NCBI RefSeq assembly: GCF_027474525.2
Contig: NZ_CP114882.2
Coordinates: 1,240,001-1,304,000, forward strand
Length of the DNA: 64,000 bases
From: Flavobacterium lacustre
GTDB taxonomy: Bacteria; Bacteroidota; Bacteroidia; Flavobacteriales; Flavobacteriaceae
Reading direction: 5' to 3'
Below the pieces are notes generated by a model that saw nothing but the letters and a program-made list of their open reading frames with translations, was not told the DNA's origin and searched no databases. Both the position numbers and the translations under genes were made by a program. Positions 42,445 through 52,578 of this stretch are shown in pieces (position 1 is the stretch's first letter; each line of letters begins with the position of its first letter).

Positions 42445-45400
42445 ATGAAAAAAAACTATTTAATCGCAATTTTGTTCCTTATCGTGAATATGGTAAGTGC
42501 TCAAATTGAACAAACTTCGTACAGAGGTGCTTTTGCTCCAGCCCCCACAGCAATGTGGACAGATAGTTGGACAAATTATGATCCGCAGAATACCGTTTAT
42601 GGGGCTGCAACAGTAACTGTTAGTGCTGATATAACGGCTAACACCACATGGACCACTGGTAAAGTCTATTCTTTGTCAGGTCTTATTAATGTTAGAAACA
42701 ATGCTGTTTTAACGATTCAACCAGGTGTTATCGTTAGAGGTGCCGGTGCGGGTGCTGCTTTAGTTATTACTAAGGGAGCTAAAATTAATGCTGTTGGTAC
42801 TGCTGCTAGTCCGATTGTATTTACTTCAAATAATGCACCTGGCTCTAGAAGTAAAGGGGATTGGGGAGGAATTATCCTTTTAGGTAAAGGGGCTTTCAAC
42901 TTAAATAACGGTGTAAATAATATCGAAGGTCTTACGGCTTCTGTTTATACAGAATACGGTGGAGGTTTGACTCCGGATAATGCGGATAGTTCGGGTACTT
43001 TAAAATATGTTCGTATCGAATTTGGTGGATATGTGTATGCTCCAAACAGTGAAATCAATGGTTTGACTATGGGTGCTGTTGGTAGTGGTACTACCATAGA
43101 CTACGTTCAAGTGTCTTTTGCTAACGATGATGCTTTTGAGTGGTTTGGTGGATCAGTAAATTGTAAACACTTGGTTTCTTACAGAAACTTGGATGACGAT
43201 TTTGATACTGATAATGGATATAGTGGATCAGTTCAATATGCTTTGGCTATTAGAGATCCACAGATTGCTGATGCTCCTGCAGTTTCAACTTCAGAAGGTT
43301 TTGAATCTGATAACAATGCTGCTGGTTCTACTGTGACTCCTGCTACAAGTGCTATTTTTACTAACTGTACTTTAATAGGGCCATCCTACCGTGTTACTTT
43401 AACTAATGGTGGAACTTTAGCTTCTGGTTACAAGAAAACTGCTCGTATCAGAAGAGCTTCTCAATTGAAAATTTTCAACTCTTTGTTTATGGACTTTCAA
43501 GAAGGTCTTCACATTGATGGTGTAGCTGCTGAAAATAATGCAGTTGCTGGAACATTGAAATTCAAAAACAACATTCAAGCCGGGATATTGACTAAATCTA
43601 TACAAGTAACATCTCCGGGTACAATTACAGCAGGTGTTAATCCTGCGTTTAACATGACTAACTGGTATACTGCTAATGGTAATTCAACTGTTGCTTCAAA
43701 CTCAGGTTTGTTGACAGCTGCTTATGATTCTGACGCTACTACTTATACAGGACTAGATTATAGACCAGCATCAGGATCAATTGTTGAGACAGGTTCTGAT
43801 TTTACTGATAGTGCTTTTGCAGGAAAATTAGTAGCTACTCCGGTATTAGCAGAAGCTATTGAATTTACTTCTTACAGAGGTGCTTTTGCTCCAGCTCCTA
43901 CAGCAATGTGGACAAACAACTGGACAAACTATGATCCACAAAATACGGTTTACTCTTCAACAGGAATTACTGTAAGTGGAGATATCACTGCAAACACTAC
44001 TTGGACTACAGGTAACACTTACCTTTTACAAGGTTTAACTTATGTTAAAAACGGTGCTACTTTAACAATTCAACCAGGGGTTACTATTAGAGGTGCTGGT
44101 GCTGGTTCAGCTTTAATCATCACTAAAGGATCTAAAATCAATGCTGTTGGTACTGCTACAAGTCCAATTGTATTTACTTCAAACAACGCAGCAGGTTCAA
44201 GACAAAAAGGAGACTGGGGAGGAATTATCCTTTTGGGTAAAGGTTCTTTTAACTTGAATAATGGTATAAATAATGTTGAAGGGATTACTGCTTCTGCAGA
44301 TACAGAATATGGTGGAGGTTTAACTCCAGATGATACTGACAACTCAGGAACATTGAAATATGTTAGAATTGAATTTGGTGGATATGTTTATGCTCCAAAC
44401 AGTGAAATCAATGGTTTGACTATGGGTGCTGTAGGTAGTGGAACTACTATCGATTATGTTCAAGTATCTTTCGCTAACGATGATGCTTTCGAATGGTTTG
44501 GTGGTGCAGTAAACTGTAAACACTTAGTTTCTTACAGAAACTTAGATGACGATTTTGATACAGACAACGGATATAGCGGTAAAGTTCAATATGCTTTAGC
44601 TATTAGAGATCCACAAATTTCAGATAACCCAACTGTTTCTACTTCAGAAGGTTTTGAGTCTGATAACAATGCTACAGGTACTGCTGCTACTCCATATACA
44701 AGTGCTATTTTTACCAACTGTACTTTGATAGGACCATCTTACAGAGTTTCTTTACCTAATGGTGGAACTTTAGCTACTGGTTTCAAAAGAGGTGCTAGAA
44801 TTAGAAGAGCTTCTAAATTGAGTATCTATAACTCAATCTTTATGGATTTCCAAGAAGGTCTTCATATTGATGGTTTGGCTACTGAGACTAATGCTTTGAA
44901 TGATGAATTGAAATTCAAAAACAACATTTTAGCTGGTATTGTTACTACTGCAAAAACTTTACAAGTAAATGCTTCTGGTAATAACGCTTCATTTAATATC
45001 GCAACTTGGTATGCTGCTAATGGAAACACTACTCAAGCTGCAAGCGCAGGTTTGTTGACATTGCCTTACAATACTTCTGATGCTACTGTTTACACAGGAT
45101 TAGATTATAGACCAGCAACTGGTTCTCCAGCACTTTCAAATTCAAACTTTACTGGTTTGGTTGCTAAAGTAGCTCCAATTGTTGTGACTCCACTTAACAT
45201 CTGTAAAGGAACTACTGCTACTGCTTTAACTGCTACTTTAAATGGTGGTGTGTCTTTGAAATGGTATTCTACTGCAACTATTGCTACAGTTTTAACTGCT
45301 GCTCCAGTACCTGCTACTACAACAGCACCTTCTACAAAATCTTATTTTGTATCACAAGTGTATGCTGATGGAACAGAAGGACCAAGAGCTGAAATTGTTG

Positions 45401-47388
45401 TTAATATAAATCCTATATTGGCTACTCCAGGTACAATCACTGGTATTGCTGCTCAAGGAGCTTTAGTAGGAACTACAACTACTGCAACTTATTCTATCTC
45501 AGAAGTTGTTGATGCTGTTTCTTATCTTTGGACTGCACCATTAGGAGTTAATATCGTTTCTGGTCAAGGTTCTAATACTATTACAGTTAATTTTAAAAAT
45601 GTTCCTGCTGGTGCTGGTGCTATTGGTAACCTTGCTGTAGCTGCTGTAAATGCTGCAGGTTGTAATAGTCTTGCTAAAACTTTAGCACTTACAAAAGTTT
45701 TACCTGCTGCACCTACTACTGTAAAAATGACTGATGCTTTATTGCCGTTGCCTATTACAGGAATACCTAATGCAGTAACTTCATTTGCTAAATACATGGG
45801 TACATCTACTGTGTTGACACTAACAGCGGCTCCAGTTGCTACTGCAACTTCTTATGTTTGGGAATTGCCTACAGGTGTTACTCTTTTATCGGGAGCTACT
45901 ACAACATCAGGAGTTACCTCTGGTACTTCAAATGTAATCACTATTGATTTCGCTGGTGTAACTAAGGAAAATACTTTTAATTATTCTACAACAGCTACTG
46001 TTCCAGTATCAACCAATGTATTACGAATTGGTGTAAAAGCTAAAAATGGAACAGGTTCTTCTGTAACTGCTAATGCAACTGCTGTTAACCCTACTACCAC
46101 ATCTACAGCTAAATTGTTAACATTAACAGCTGTTTTACCTGCTGCTCCTGCTGCAATAAAAGTAACTAATGATGCAGTTAGTACTACTACAGCGGTAACT
46201 GTTATCAGTAAATTTATTGGTACAAATACGGTATTCACATTGACAGCTACTCCTTCTGTATTAGCTACTTCTTACGCATGGGAATTGCCAACAGGCGTTA
46301 CTCAATTATCTGGCGGTACTTCAAATGTAATTACTGTTAATTTTGCGGATGTTGCTGCTGGTACAACTTCTTTATACTTAGGTGTAAAAGCGGTAAATGG
46401 TATTGGATCTTCTGTAATAAGTACAAATGGTACATTAGTTCCTTCAACTTCATCTACAGCTAAATTGTTGAAATTAACTGCAACTGTTCCTGCCGCTGTA
46501 GCTACAGTTGTGGGACAAATTGCTGGTGTATGTGGTAGCAGTTCTTATGATTACACAATTACTCCTTCTCTTTTAGCTAATTCTTATGTTATTACTGCCC
46601 CAACAGGTTCAGTAGTTACTTCAGCTAACAATGCATCTAATACTTCTAATGTATTAGCAACTTCTGACTTGACATTTACAGTTACTTACCCTTCTGGGTT
46701 TACCGTAACAACTGCTACTGTTACTGCTCAAAAATCTATTGTTATTGCAGCTGTAAACGGAGTAGGTACTAGTCTTACAAATAAAACAGTTGCTTTAACT
46801 ACGGCTATGCCTGCAATAGGGGTTGCTACAGGATCTGCTGGTATTACATCATTTACTAGATGTGCTACTCAAACATTCTCAGTTCCTGCGGTTGTCGGAG
46901 CTACAGATTATGTTTGGACTGTTGTTGATGGTGCGGTAATTGTTTCTGGTCAAGGAACAAACTCTGTTGAAATTGATTTCGCTGCAGTTTCTGCCTTGAA
47001 AACGACTAACAAATTAACAGTTGTTGCTAAAAACACTTGTGGTATTTCTAGTGCTGTTAAATCAATTACTTTATCTAGTACTGCTTGTCCTGCTCCTGCA
47101 AGATTAGCTGCTCCTGAAGTTGTTGCAGTAAGTGCTACAGAGGTTTATCCAAATCCTACATCAGGAAATTTCAATATTGATATAACAGCTTCAAAAGTTG
47201 GTGTTGTTGAAATGGCCATATATTCATTTGAAGGTCAAATGGTAGTAAGCCCTAAAACAGTACAATTGCAAGAAGGACTAAATACAATTAACGAAGATAT
47301 TTCTTCTTTGAAAAATGGTATTTATTTTGTTCAAATTGCAAATTCTACTACTAATGAAGTGATCGTTAAAAAAGTGATCAAACAATAA
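42445..47388 (+). CDS. T9SS-exported surface protein with duplicated beta-helix-like domain and Ig/PKD-like array
   Basis: 1647 residues. A signal peptide (1-19, ending SAQ) precedes two homologous domains of 451-residue period (from about 24 and 475) that share TSYRGAFAPAPTAMW, GSKINAVGTA-type strands, GDWGGIILLGKG, FANDDAFEWFGG and YRNLDDDFDTDNGYSG. Repeated short beta-strands suggest a right-handed beta-helix with acidic, possibly calcium-binding loops. Residues about 920-1560 are Ala/Thr-rich Ig- and PKD-like repeats. A T9SS type A sorting domain closes the protein (about 1567-1647, VYPNPTSGNF ... GIYFVQIAN ... VKKVIKQ). It is probably surface-attached or secreted; ligand unknown. It lies downstream of the TonB receptor and GH1-like genes but has its own promoter. 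Confidence 0.87.
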   Translation: MKKNYLIAILFLIVNMVSAQIEQTSYRGAFAPAPTAMWTDSWTNYDPQNTVYGAATVTVSADITANTTWTTGKVYSLSGLINVRNNAVLTIQPGVIVRGAGAGAALVITKGAKINAVGTAASPIVFTSNNAPGSRSKGDWGGIILLGKGAFNLNNGVNNIEGLTASVYTEYGGGLTPDNADSSGTLKYVRIEFGGYVYAPNSEINGLTMGAVGSGTTIDYVQVSFANDDAFEWFGGSVNCKHLVSYRNLDDDFDTDNGYSGSVQYALAIRDPQIADAPAVSTSEGFESDNNAAGSTVTPATSAIFTNCTLIGPSYRVTLTNGGTLASGYKKTARIRRASQLKIFNSLFMDFQEGLHIDGVAAENNAVAGTLKFKNNIQAGILTKSIQVTSPGTITAGVNPAFNMTNWYTANGNSTVASNSGLLTAAYDSDATTYTGLDYRPASGSIVETGSDFTDSAFAGKLVATPVLAEAIEFTSYRGAFAPAPTAMWTNNWTNYDPQNTVYSSTGITVSGDITANTTWTTGNTYLLQGLTYVKNGATLTIQPGVTIRGAGAGSALIITKGSKINAVGTATSPIVFTSNNAAGSRQKGDWGGIILLGKGSFNLNNGINNVEGITASADTEYGGGLTPDDTDNSGTLKYVRIEFGGYVYAPNSEINGLTMGAVGSGTTIDYVQVSFANDDAFEWFGGAVNCKHLVSYRNLDDDFDTDNGYSGKVQYALAIRDPQISDNPTVSTSEGFESDNNATGTAATPYTSAIFTNCTLIGPSYRVSLPNGGTLATGFKRGARIRRASKLSIYNSIFMDFQEGLHIDGLATETNALNDELKFKNNILAGIVTTAKTLQVNASGNNASFNIATWYAANGNTTQAASAGLLTLPYNTSDATVYTGLDYRPATGSPALSNSNFTGLVAKVAPIVVTPLNICKGTTATALTATLNGGVSLKWYSTATIATVLTAAPVPATTTAPSTKSYFVSQVYADGTEGPRAEIVVNINPILATPGTITGIAAQGALVGTTTTATYSISEVVDAVSYLWTAPLGVNIVSGQGSNTITVNFKNVPAGAGAIGNLAVAAVNAAGCNSLAKTLALTKVLPAAPTTVKMTDALLPLPITGIPNAVTSFAKYMGTSTVLTLTAAPVATATSYVWELPTGVTLLSGATTTSGVTSGTSNVITIDFAGVTKENTFNYSTTATVPVSTNVLRIGVKAKNGTGSSVTANATAVNPTTTSTAKLLTLTAVLPAAPAAIKVTNDAVSTTTAVTVISKFIGTNTVFTLTATPSVLATSYAWELPTGVTQLSGGTSNVITVNFADVAAGTTSLYLGVKAVNGIGSSVISTNGTLVPSTSSTAKLLKLTATVPAAVATVVGQIAGVCGSSSYDYTITPSLLANSYVITAPTGSVVTSANNASNTSNVLATSDLTFTVTYPSGFTVTTATVTAQKSIVIAAVNGVGTSLTNKTVALTTAMPAIGVATGSAGITSFTRCATQTFSVPAVVGATDYVWTVVDGAVIVSGQGTNSVEIDFAAVSALKTTNKLTVVAKNTCGISSAVKSITLSSTACPAPARLAAPEVVAVSATEVYPNPTSGNFNIDITASKVGVVEMAIYSFEGQMVVSPKTVQLQEGLNTINEDISSLKNGIYFVQIANSTTNEVIVKKVIKQ
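42514..45190 (+). repeat. Two tandem 1.35-kb domain repeats in the T9SS protein gene
   Basis: The copies start at 42514 and 43867, a period of 1353 bp (451 codons). Amino-acid identity is high over most of the length, while DNA third positions differ in many places. The duplication is therefore older than that in the 1146-residue protein. Confidence 0.9.
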
Positions 47389-47404
47389 TTCTAGGTTTTA
47401 TTTT

Positions 47405-47433
47405 AAGGCCGTCATTTATGGCGGCCTTTTTAT
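47405..47433 (+). terminator. Intrinsic terminator after the 1647-residue protein gene
   Basis: AAGGCCGTCAT pairs with ATGGCGGCCTT (one G-T wobble; the inner pairs probably open into the loop), followed by a T run. It lies 16 bases past the stop. Confidence 0.85.
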
Positions 47434-47847
47434 TTTATTTTTCGCAATTGTAATTGTGATTCTTTTTAAATTTAAAAGGGTTTAAATACAATATGAAGAA
47501 TGAATAGCAGTATTCTAAATACATATATTGCTCTTGATGTAAAAGCATCTTACGCAAATAGGAAAAGTAGAGATTATATGTTTCTATTTGCTTGAGAAAT
47601 TTTTATTAATTATGTAAATCAGGTTTGGAACACTAAGTTAATTCATTTTTAATTATAAGAAGAAGTGTTCATTTGAATTCTTTTTTTAACAGTTATAAAG
47701 TATAAAATAAAAAAATCTGTCTTGCAAAAGTTGGAAATAAATTAACTCTAAATGAATGAATAGAATTCAAAAAACCGAGCACAAACGAATTGTAGATTTT
47801 ATTCACTCTAGTAACATGAAAATTTTTTTAAATACCATAATTTTTAC
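47434..47847. other. AT-rich intergenic region before the polysaccharide cluster
   Basis: About 410 bases with no plausible coding frame or RNA gene. A promoter for the long downstream operon is expected here, but I could not find a full TTG/TAnnTTTG match that I would defend. Confidence 0.4.
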
Positions 47848-49098
47848 ATGTTGAAAAACAATACTAAAATATATTTGTCTTCACCTCATATGCGGGGCAC
47901 TGAAAAGAAGTATGTTAATGAAGCTTTTGATTCAAATTGGATAGCTCCTTTGGGTAAAAACGTAGATTATTTTGAAAGTGATCTTAAAACATACTTGAAT
48001 AGAAATGTTTTTGTTACTGCCTTATCTTCCGGAACTGCAGCAATTCATTTGGGCTTAATACTCTTAGGTGTCAAAGCAGATGATGAAGTCATCTGTCAAT
48101 CATTAACATTTACCGCCTCAGCTAATCCAATTTTATATTTGCAAGCTACTCCTATATTCGTAGATAGCGAACTAGATACATGGAATCTCTGTCCAATCGC
48201 TTTAGAAGCTGCAATAATTGACAGGATTAAATTAGGCAAAAAACCCAAAGCTATAATAACGGTGCATTTGTATGGGAATCCTTATAAAATTGATGCTGTT
48301 CGAGCAATTGCAGACCGTTTTCAAATACCCATTCTTGAAGATGCTGCCGAAGCTTTAGGAAGTACTTTTAAAGGGCAAAAATGCGGAACTTTTGGTGATT
48401 TAAGTGTTTTATCCTTCAATGGAAATAAAATTATTACCACATCTGGCGGTGGAGCACTTGTTAGTTATTCTGAAAATATTAAGGCAAAAGCAATTTTTTT
48501 AGCAACACAATCTAAAGATAATGCTATTCATTATGAACACTCCGAAATTGGATACAATTACAGATTGAGTAATATATGTGCTTCTATTGGTCGCGGCCAA
48601 ATGGAAGTTCTAGATGAGCATGTATCCTTGCGGAGAGGAATGCATCAATTTTACAAAAAACTATTTCACAATGTTCCAGGTGTTAGTGTTTTTGATGTGC
48701 CAAATAGAGATTATTTTTCAAATCATTGGTTGACTGTAATAACAATTGATCCAGAAGAAAGTTCTGGGGTAGATTGTACTATATTGCGTTTAGCATTTGA
48801 AGCAGAGAATATTGAGTCGAGATTGATTTGGAAACCATTGCATCTTCAACCATTATATGAAAAATTTCCATATTATGGAACTACTATTGCCGAAGGTTTA
48901 TTTGGCAAAGGACTTTGTCTGCCGTCAGGGTCAAACTTAACTCAAAGTGAAAAAATGAGAATCCAAAATGTGATTCAACGTACTTTTAAAATAAAAAAAG
49001 CCTTACCTATTGAAGTTGCAGTTTCACGAAAAAACAGACTGCTAAATTATAATTTGGTAATGAAATTTTTTCTTGAAAATATTTTTAAAACAACATAA
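47848..49098 (+). CDS. DegT/DnrJ/EryC1/StrS-family sugar aminotransferase
   Basis: 416-residue PLP-dependent enzyme that aminates a nucleotide-activated keto-sugar. The family features are present: SSGTAAIHLGL (phosphate binding, about 60-70), EDAAEALGS (cofactor Asp165) and SFNGNKIITTSGGG with the PLP lysine Lys194. The N terminus KIYLSSPHMRGTEKKYVNEAF and the overall style resemble PglE-type enzymes that make UDP-4-amino sugars on the way to bacillosamine-like residues. A PglC-like transferase closes the window, which supports this, but a partner acetyltransferase of the PglD type is not seen. It is the first gene of the cluster, 160 bases before the flippase. Confidence 0.9.
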   Translation: MLKNNTKIYLSSPHMRGTEKKYVNEAFDSNWIAPLGKNVDYFESDLKTYLNRNVFVTALSSGTAAIHLGLILLGVKADDEVICQSLTFTASANPILYLQATPIFVDSELDTWNLCPIALEAAIIDRIKLGKKPKAIITVHLYGNPYKIDAVRAIADRFQIPILEDAAEALGSTFKGQKCGTFGDLSVLSFNGNKIITTSGGGALVSYSENIKAKAIFLATQSKDNAIHYEHSEIGYNYRLSNICASIGRGQMEVLDEHVSLRRGMHQFYKKLFHNVPGVSVFDVPNRDYFSNHWLTVITIDPEESSGVDCTILRLAFEAENIESRLIWKPLHLQPLYEKFPYYGTTIAEGLFGKGLCLPSGSNLTQSEKMRIQNVIQRTFKIKKALPIEVAVSRKNRLLNYNLVMKFFLENIFKTT

Positions 49099-49258
49099 TT
49101 AACTGTAAATTAATTATGTGTTAGTTCATAAAATGGGACTGGCATCAGCGAAGCTTTATATAAAGATTGATGAAAAATTATTTAAAAAGTAATACTAATC
49201 TTTTCAAAAGCACTAAACAGGGGCTTAATTTTTTGCACCACTTTATAAATTAAAATTA

Positions 49259-50713
49259 ATGTCTTTAAAACAACAAATAATTTCTGGATTTTTCTGGACC
49301 TATTTGCAACAATTTAGTTCTCAAATTATTAACTTTTCGATTTCGTTAGTTTTAGCTCGACTTTTACTTCCTGAAGATTTCGGAACTATGGGGTTGATTT
49401 ATATTTTTATAACTATTGGTCATGTTTTAATCGATGGAGGGCTAAGTCTTTCTCTGATTAGAAATTTAGATACAGATGATGAAGATTTCTCAACAGTATT
49501 CTATGCTAATATTGGGGTGAGTGTTTTGGTGTATTCCTTAGTTTTTATTGCAGCGCCATTTATTGCAGATTTTTATAAATTAGAGATTCTAACAAATATC
49601 ATCAGGGTTTTTGCAGTAACCTTTATTATTTCTGCATTTTCATCTGTACAAAGTGCATTTCTTTCCAAAAATATGCAGTTCAAAACTCAGATGATGATTG
49701 CAATTCCATCGATTATTGCAAGTGGTATTGTGGGAATAACATTGGCCTTTTTTAATTTTGGAGTATGGAGTTTGGTTTGGGCAAGTATCACTCAAAACGG
49801 AATTGGAACACTTCAATTATGGTTTTATAATAATTGGAGACCCAAAAGAGTTTTTAACAAAATTAAGTTTTTGAAACACTTACATTTTGGATACAAATTA
49901 ATTATTACTGGAATTTTTGATGCTGTTTTTGTAAATATATACCCGATTTTTATTGGAAAAACATTTAGCATCAAACAAGTAGGTTTTTATACTCAAGCCG
50001 AGGGATTAAAACAATTGCCTGTTTCTAATGTTGGAGGTGCTTTGTCAAAAGTAACTTTGCCCTTGTTTTCAAAAATACAAAACGATTCACAAAAACTAAA
50101 AGAGGCGTATGATAGAATTACACAGCTTGTACTTTTTGTTATTACACCAATTTTGATATTTATGTCTGTTTTAGCAAACCCATTGTTGTTATTTCTGTAT
50201 TCTGCTAAATGGGTCGCTGCTGCACCATATTTAAAAATATTGTGTTTTGCAGGGATTCTACCAACTATAAATGGGTATAACATTAACATATTAAACGCTA
50301 AAGGGAAAAGTAATTACATCCTTAAAATCGAGATTTTGAATAAAATATTTTTAGTCCTAATGATTTTGTTTTTTTATCGCTACGGAATTTACGCATTGGT
50401 TTGGACTAAATTATTAAGTAGTATCTTCTCATATTTGTTAAATTCTTATTATTGCGGCAAAGAATTAAATTATAGTCTTTTTGATCAGATAATGAATATA
50501 ACTCCTGTTTTGTTACTCTCCTTTTTATCTGGTTTTGTTGTTCAAACTATTTATGTTACTTTAAATAGTTCTCAAATTCCTTTGCTTTTAAAGTTGCTAA
50601 TTCCATGTTTTATTGGAATTATATTCTATTGTAGTTTAATTTTTATTTTTAAACGAAAATTAATCGAAGAGTTAAAATGGATTCTTAATACTAAATTCCA
50701 ACATGGAAAATAA
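49259..50713 (+). CDS. Wzx-like lipid-linked polysaccharide flippase
   Basis: 484-residue membrane protein of the MOP (polysaccharide transport) superfamily that is expected to flip undecaprenyl-linked repeat units across the inner membrane. The N terminus SLKQQIISGFFWTYLQQFSSQIINF and the next helix VLARLLLPEDFGTMGL are typical. About 12-14 hydrophobic segments are spread over the length. It overlaps the next glycosyltransferase gene by 11 bases, placing it in the same transcription unit. The particular glycan cannot be inferred. Confidence 0.93.
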   Translation: MSLKQQIISGFFWTYLQQFSSQIINFSISLVLARLLLPEDFGTMGLIYIFITIGHVLIDGGLSLSLIRNLDTDDEDFSTVFYANIGVSVLVYSLVFIAAPFIADFYKLEILTNIIRVFAVTFIISAFSSVQSAFLSKNMQFKTQMMIAIPSIIASGIVGITLAFFNFGVWSLVWASITQNGIGTLQLWFYNNWRPKRVFNKIKFLKHLHFGYKLIITGIFDAVFVNIYPIFIGKTFSIKQVGFYTQAEGLKQLPVSNVGGALSKVTLPLFSKIQNDSQKLKEAYDRITQLVLFVITPILIFMSVLANPLLLFLYSAKWVAAAPYLKILCFAGILPTINGYNINILNAKGKSNYILKIEILNKIFLVLMILFFYRYGIYALVWTKLLSSIFSYLLNSYYCGKELNYSLFDQIMNITPVLLLSFLSGFVVQTIYVTLNSSQIPLLLKLLIPCFIGIIFYCSLIFIFKRKLIEELKWILNTKFQHGK

Positions 50714-51914
50714 TACTAAAATAAAAATATTAGTCTTTGTAAATAACTATTCAAAAGTGATGGAGACTTTTGTTTATAATCATCTGTCAATGGTAGCGGC
50801 AGATGCTCGATTTGAGGTTACGGTTTTGTGTCAAAATCATCCCGATAGCTGTTTTTCAATTGATGGAATTGATGTGGTATTAGAGACTGGTATTTCTTCT
50901 GTTTTGAATCGAGTTAAGCATGTTTTTTTATTGTTTTATAAAAATCCAGTCTTGTTTTTTAAACTGTTTAAATATGGTAGAAATACCCTTAATATGAGTT
51001 TGTTTGTCTTAGCAAATCAATTGAAAAATACCAATTTTGATATTATTCACGCTCATTTTGGGCAGAATGGAAAATTAATTGCGGAACTAATGGATGCTGG
51101 TGTAGTTCAAGGGAAATTAGTGTCACAATTCTATGGGCTGGATATTACTAGTAAAAAATGTGCAAAAAAGGGATATTATGCAACCCTCATAAAAAAGATA
51201 GATGTCATTTTAACTCACACCCAATATTCCTTAAATATATTGGTGAAATTAGGATTTCCGAAAGAAGAAATTATCGCAATTCCGGTGGGTACAGATGGAA
51301 GCCTTTTTACCAGAAAACAACCTGTTAAAGAAACTGGAATTATAAAAATAGTTTTTATAGGTCGATTAATCGAGTTAAAAGGACCTCAGTTTATTCCTGA
51401 TATTACAGAAAAAATGCTTGAATTGGGATTTTCAAATTTTGAATTTTGGATCATCGGAGAAGGAAATTTAAAAAGTGAGATTATCAAAAAATCAAAAGGC
51501 CTTGAAGATAAAATAAAAATAGTAGGTTATAAATCCCCCGAGCAGGTTCGAAATATAGTTGAAGATTGTCATCTATTAATTTATCCTGGAATTGCTGATA
51601 ATGAAGGTAGAGAAGAAACGCAAGGATTAATTATTCAAGAAGCAATGTTTATGCAACTACCTGTAATTGTTAGTAAAATAGGAGGTGTTCCTGAAGCTGT
51701 TATAGATGGAGAAACGGGATTTGTTTGTCAACCAGGAGATATTATCGAGTTTGCAAATAAAACTGTTTTACTTTGTAAAAATGCTGATGTAAGAAAGGCA
51801 ATGGGAGAAAAAGGATATTTTTTGGCACAAAAGAATTATGAAATTTCAAATTCGAATGAGAAAATAAAAACTATTTATTTGGATTTATTTCATCAAAACC
51901 AAACGGTAAAATGA
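50703..51914 (+). CDS. Glycosyltransferase, GT4-type (GT-B fold)
   Basis: 403-residue transferase of the glycan assembly line. The N-terminal Rossmann half has IIHAHFGQNGKLIAELM. The C-terminal half has IVFIGRLIELKGPQFIPDI and the EX7E nucleotide-sugar region EAMFMQLPVIVSKIGGVPEAV. Retaining chemistry is usual in this family. It overlaps the flippase by 11 bases and the following acyltransferase by 4. Donor and acceptor are unknown. Confidence 0.92.
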   Translation: MENNTKIKILVFVNNYSKVMETFVYNHLSMVAADARFEVTVLCQNHPDSCFSIDGIDVVLETGISSVLNRVKHVFLLFYKNPVLFFKLFKYGRNTLNMSLFVLANQLKNTNFDIIHAHFGQNGKLIAELMDAGVVQGKLVSQFYGLDITSKKCAKKGYYATLIKKIDVILTHTQYSLNILVKLGFPKEEIIAIPVGTDGSLFTRKQPVKETGIIKIVFIGRLIELKGPQFIPDITEKMLELGFSNFEFWIIGEGNLKSEIIKKSKGLEDKIKIVGYKSPEQVRNIVEDCHLLIYPGIADNEGREETQGLIIQEAMFMQLPVIVSKIGGVPEAVIDGETGFVCQPGDIIEFANKTVLLCKNADVRKAMGEKGYFLAQKNYEISNSNEKIKTIYLDLFHQNQTVK

Positions 51915-52558
51915 TTTTAAAACTTCAAAAAATATATGTGGCAAATATTCATTTATTTAAGTTTAAAACACTTTGGATAAATGTTAGAACCAAAGGAATT
52001 CGGAACAATATGAGCCGTATTTTACTATTTGGTAACTGTGGTTTTTCGATTCATAAAAAGGCAAAAATTAATTTGAATAATGGACATTTGGCACTCAACA
52101 GATATATTACCAAGAAGGACCCCTTTGTGGGTAATATTGAATTGTACGAATATGCTGAAGTGACGGTACAAAATACCTTTTTCTTTCATAGTGGTTGCGA
52201 TATTATGGTTTTTAAAAATGCAAAACTCAATTTAGGAAGTGGTTATATCAACCGATATGCTAAAATAAGATGTTATAGCACCATTACGATTGGTCATGAT
52301 GTGGCAATTTCCGAAAACGTTACCATTTGGGATAGTGATACACACGCCATTGTTGGTAAAGAAGACCAAATGACACAACCGGTTACAATAGGAAATCAAG
52401 TTTGGATAGGTGCCAATGTCACCATTCTTAAAGGGGTAACTATTGGAGACGGAGCTGTTATAGCTGCTGGAACGGTAGTTACAAAATCGATTCCGGCTCA
52501 TTGTTTAGCAGCGGGAATTCCGGCAAAAGTGATTAAAGAAAATGTGAATTGGAAATAA
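51911..52558 (+). CDS. Hexapeptide-repeat acyltransferase (left-handed beta-helix)
   Basis: 215 residues. The C-terminal two thirds contain hexapeptide repeats forming a left-handed beta-helix (IGNQVWIGANVTILKGVTIGDGAVIAAG). The catalytic-type His lies in DSDTHAIVG, and the closing PAHCLAAGIPAKVIKENV is standard for the WbbJ/Maa class. It probably O- or N-acetylates a sugar of the repeat unit. The first 60 residues are unusual and rich in basic and aromatic residues. It overlaps the preceding gene by 4 bases. Confidence 0.9.
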   Translation: MILKLQKIYVANIHLFKFKTLWINVRTKGIRNNMSRILLFGNCGFSIHKKAKINLNNGHLALNRYITKKDPFVGNIELYEYAEVTVQNTFFFHSGCDIMVFKNAKLNLGSGYINRYAKIRCYSTITIGHDVAISENVTIWDSDTHAIVGKEDQMTQPVTIGNQVWIGANVTILKGVTIGDGAVIAAGTVVTKSIPAHCLAAGIPAKVIKENVNWK

Positions 52559-52578
52559 ATTGAAATAAATAAAAATAG

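Noticed and set aside
45564..46238. Minus-strand frames of 77-85 residues inside the 1647-residue protein gene
   Set aside because: Mirror frames caused by the Ala/Thr/Val-rich codon use of the repeats.
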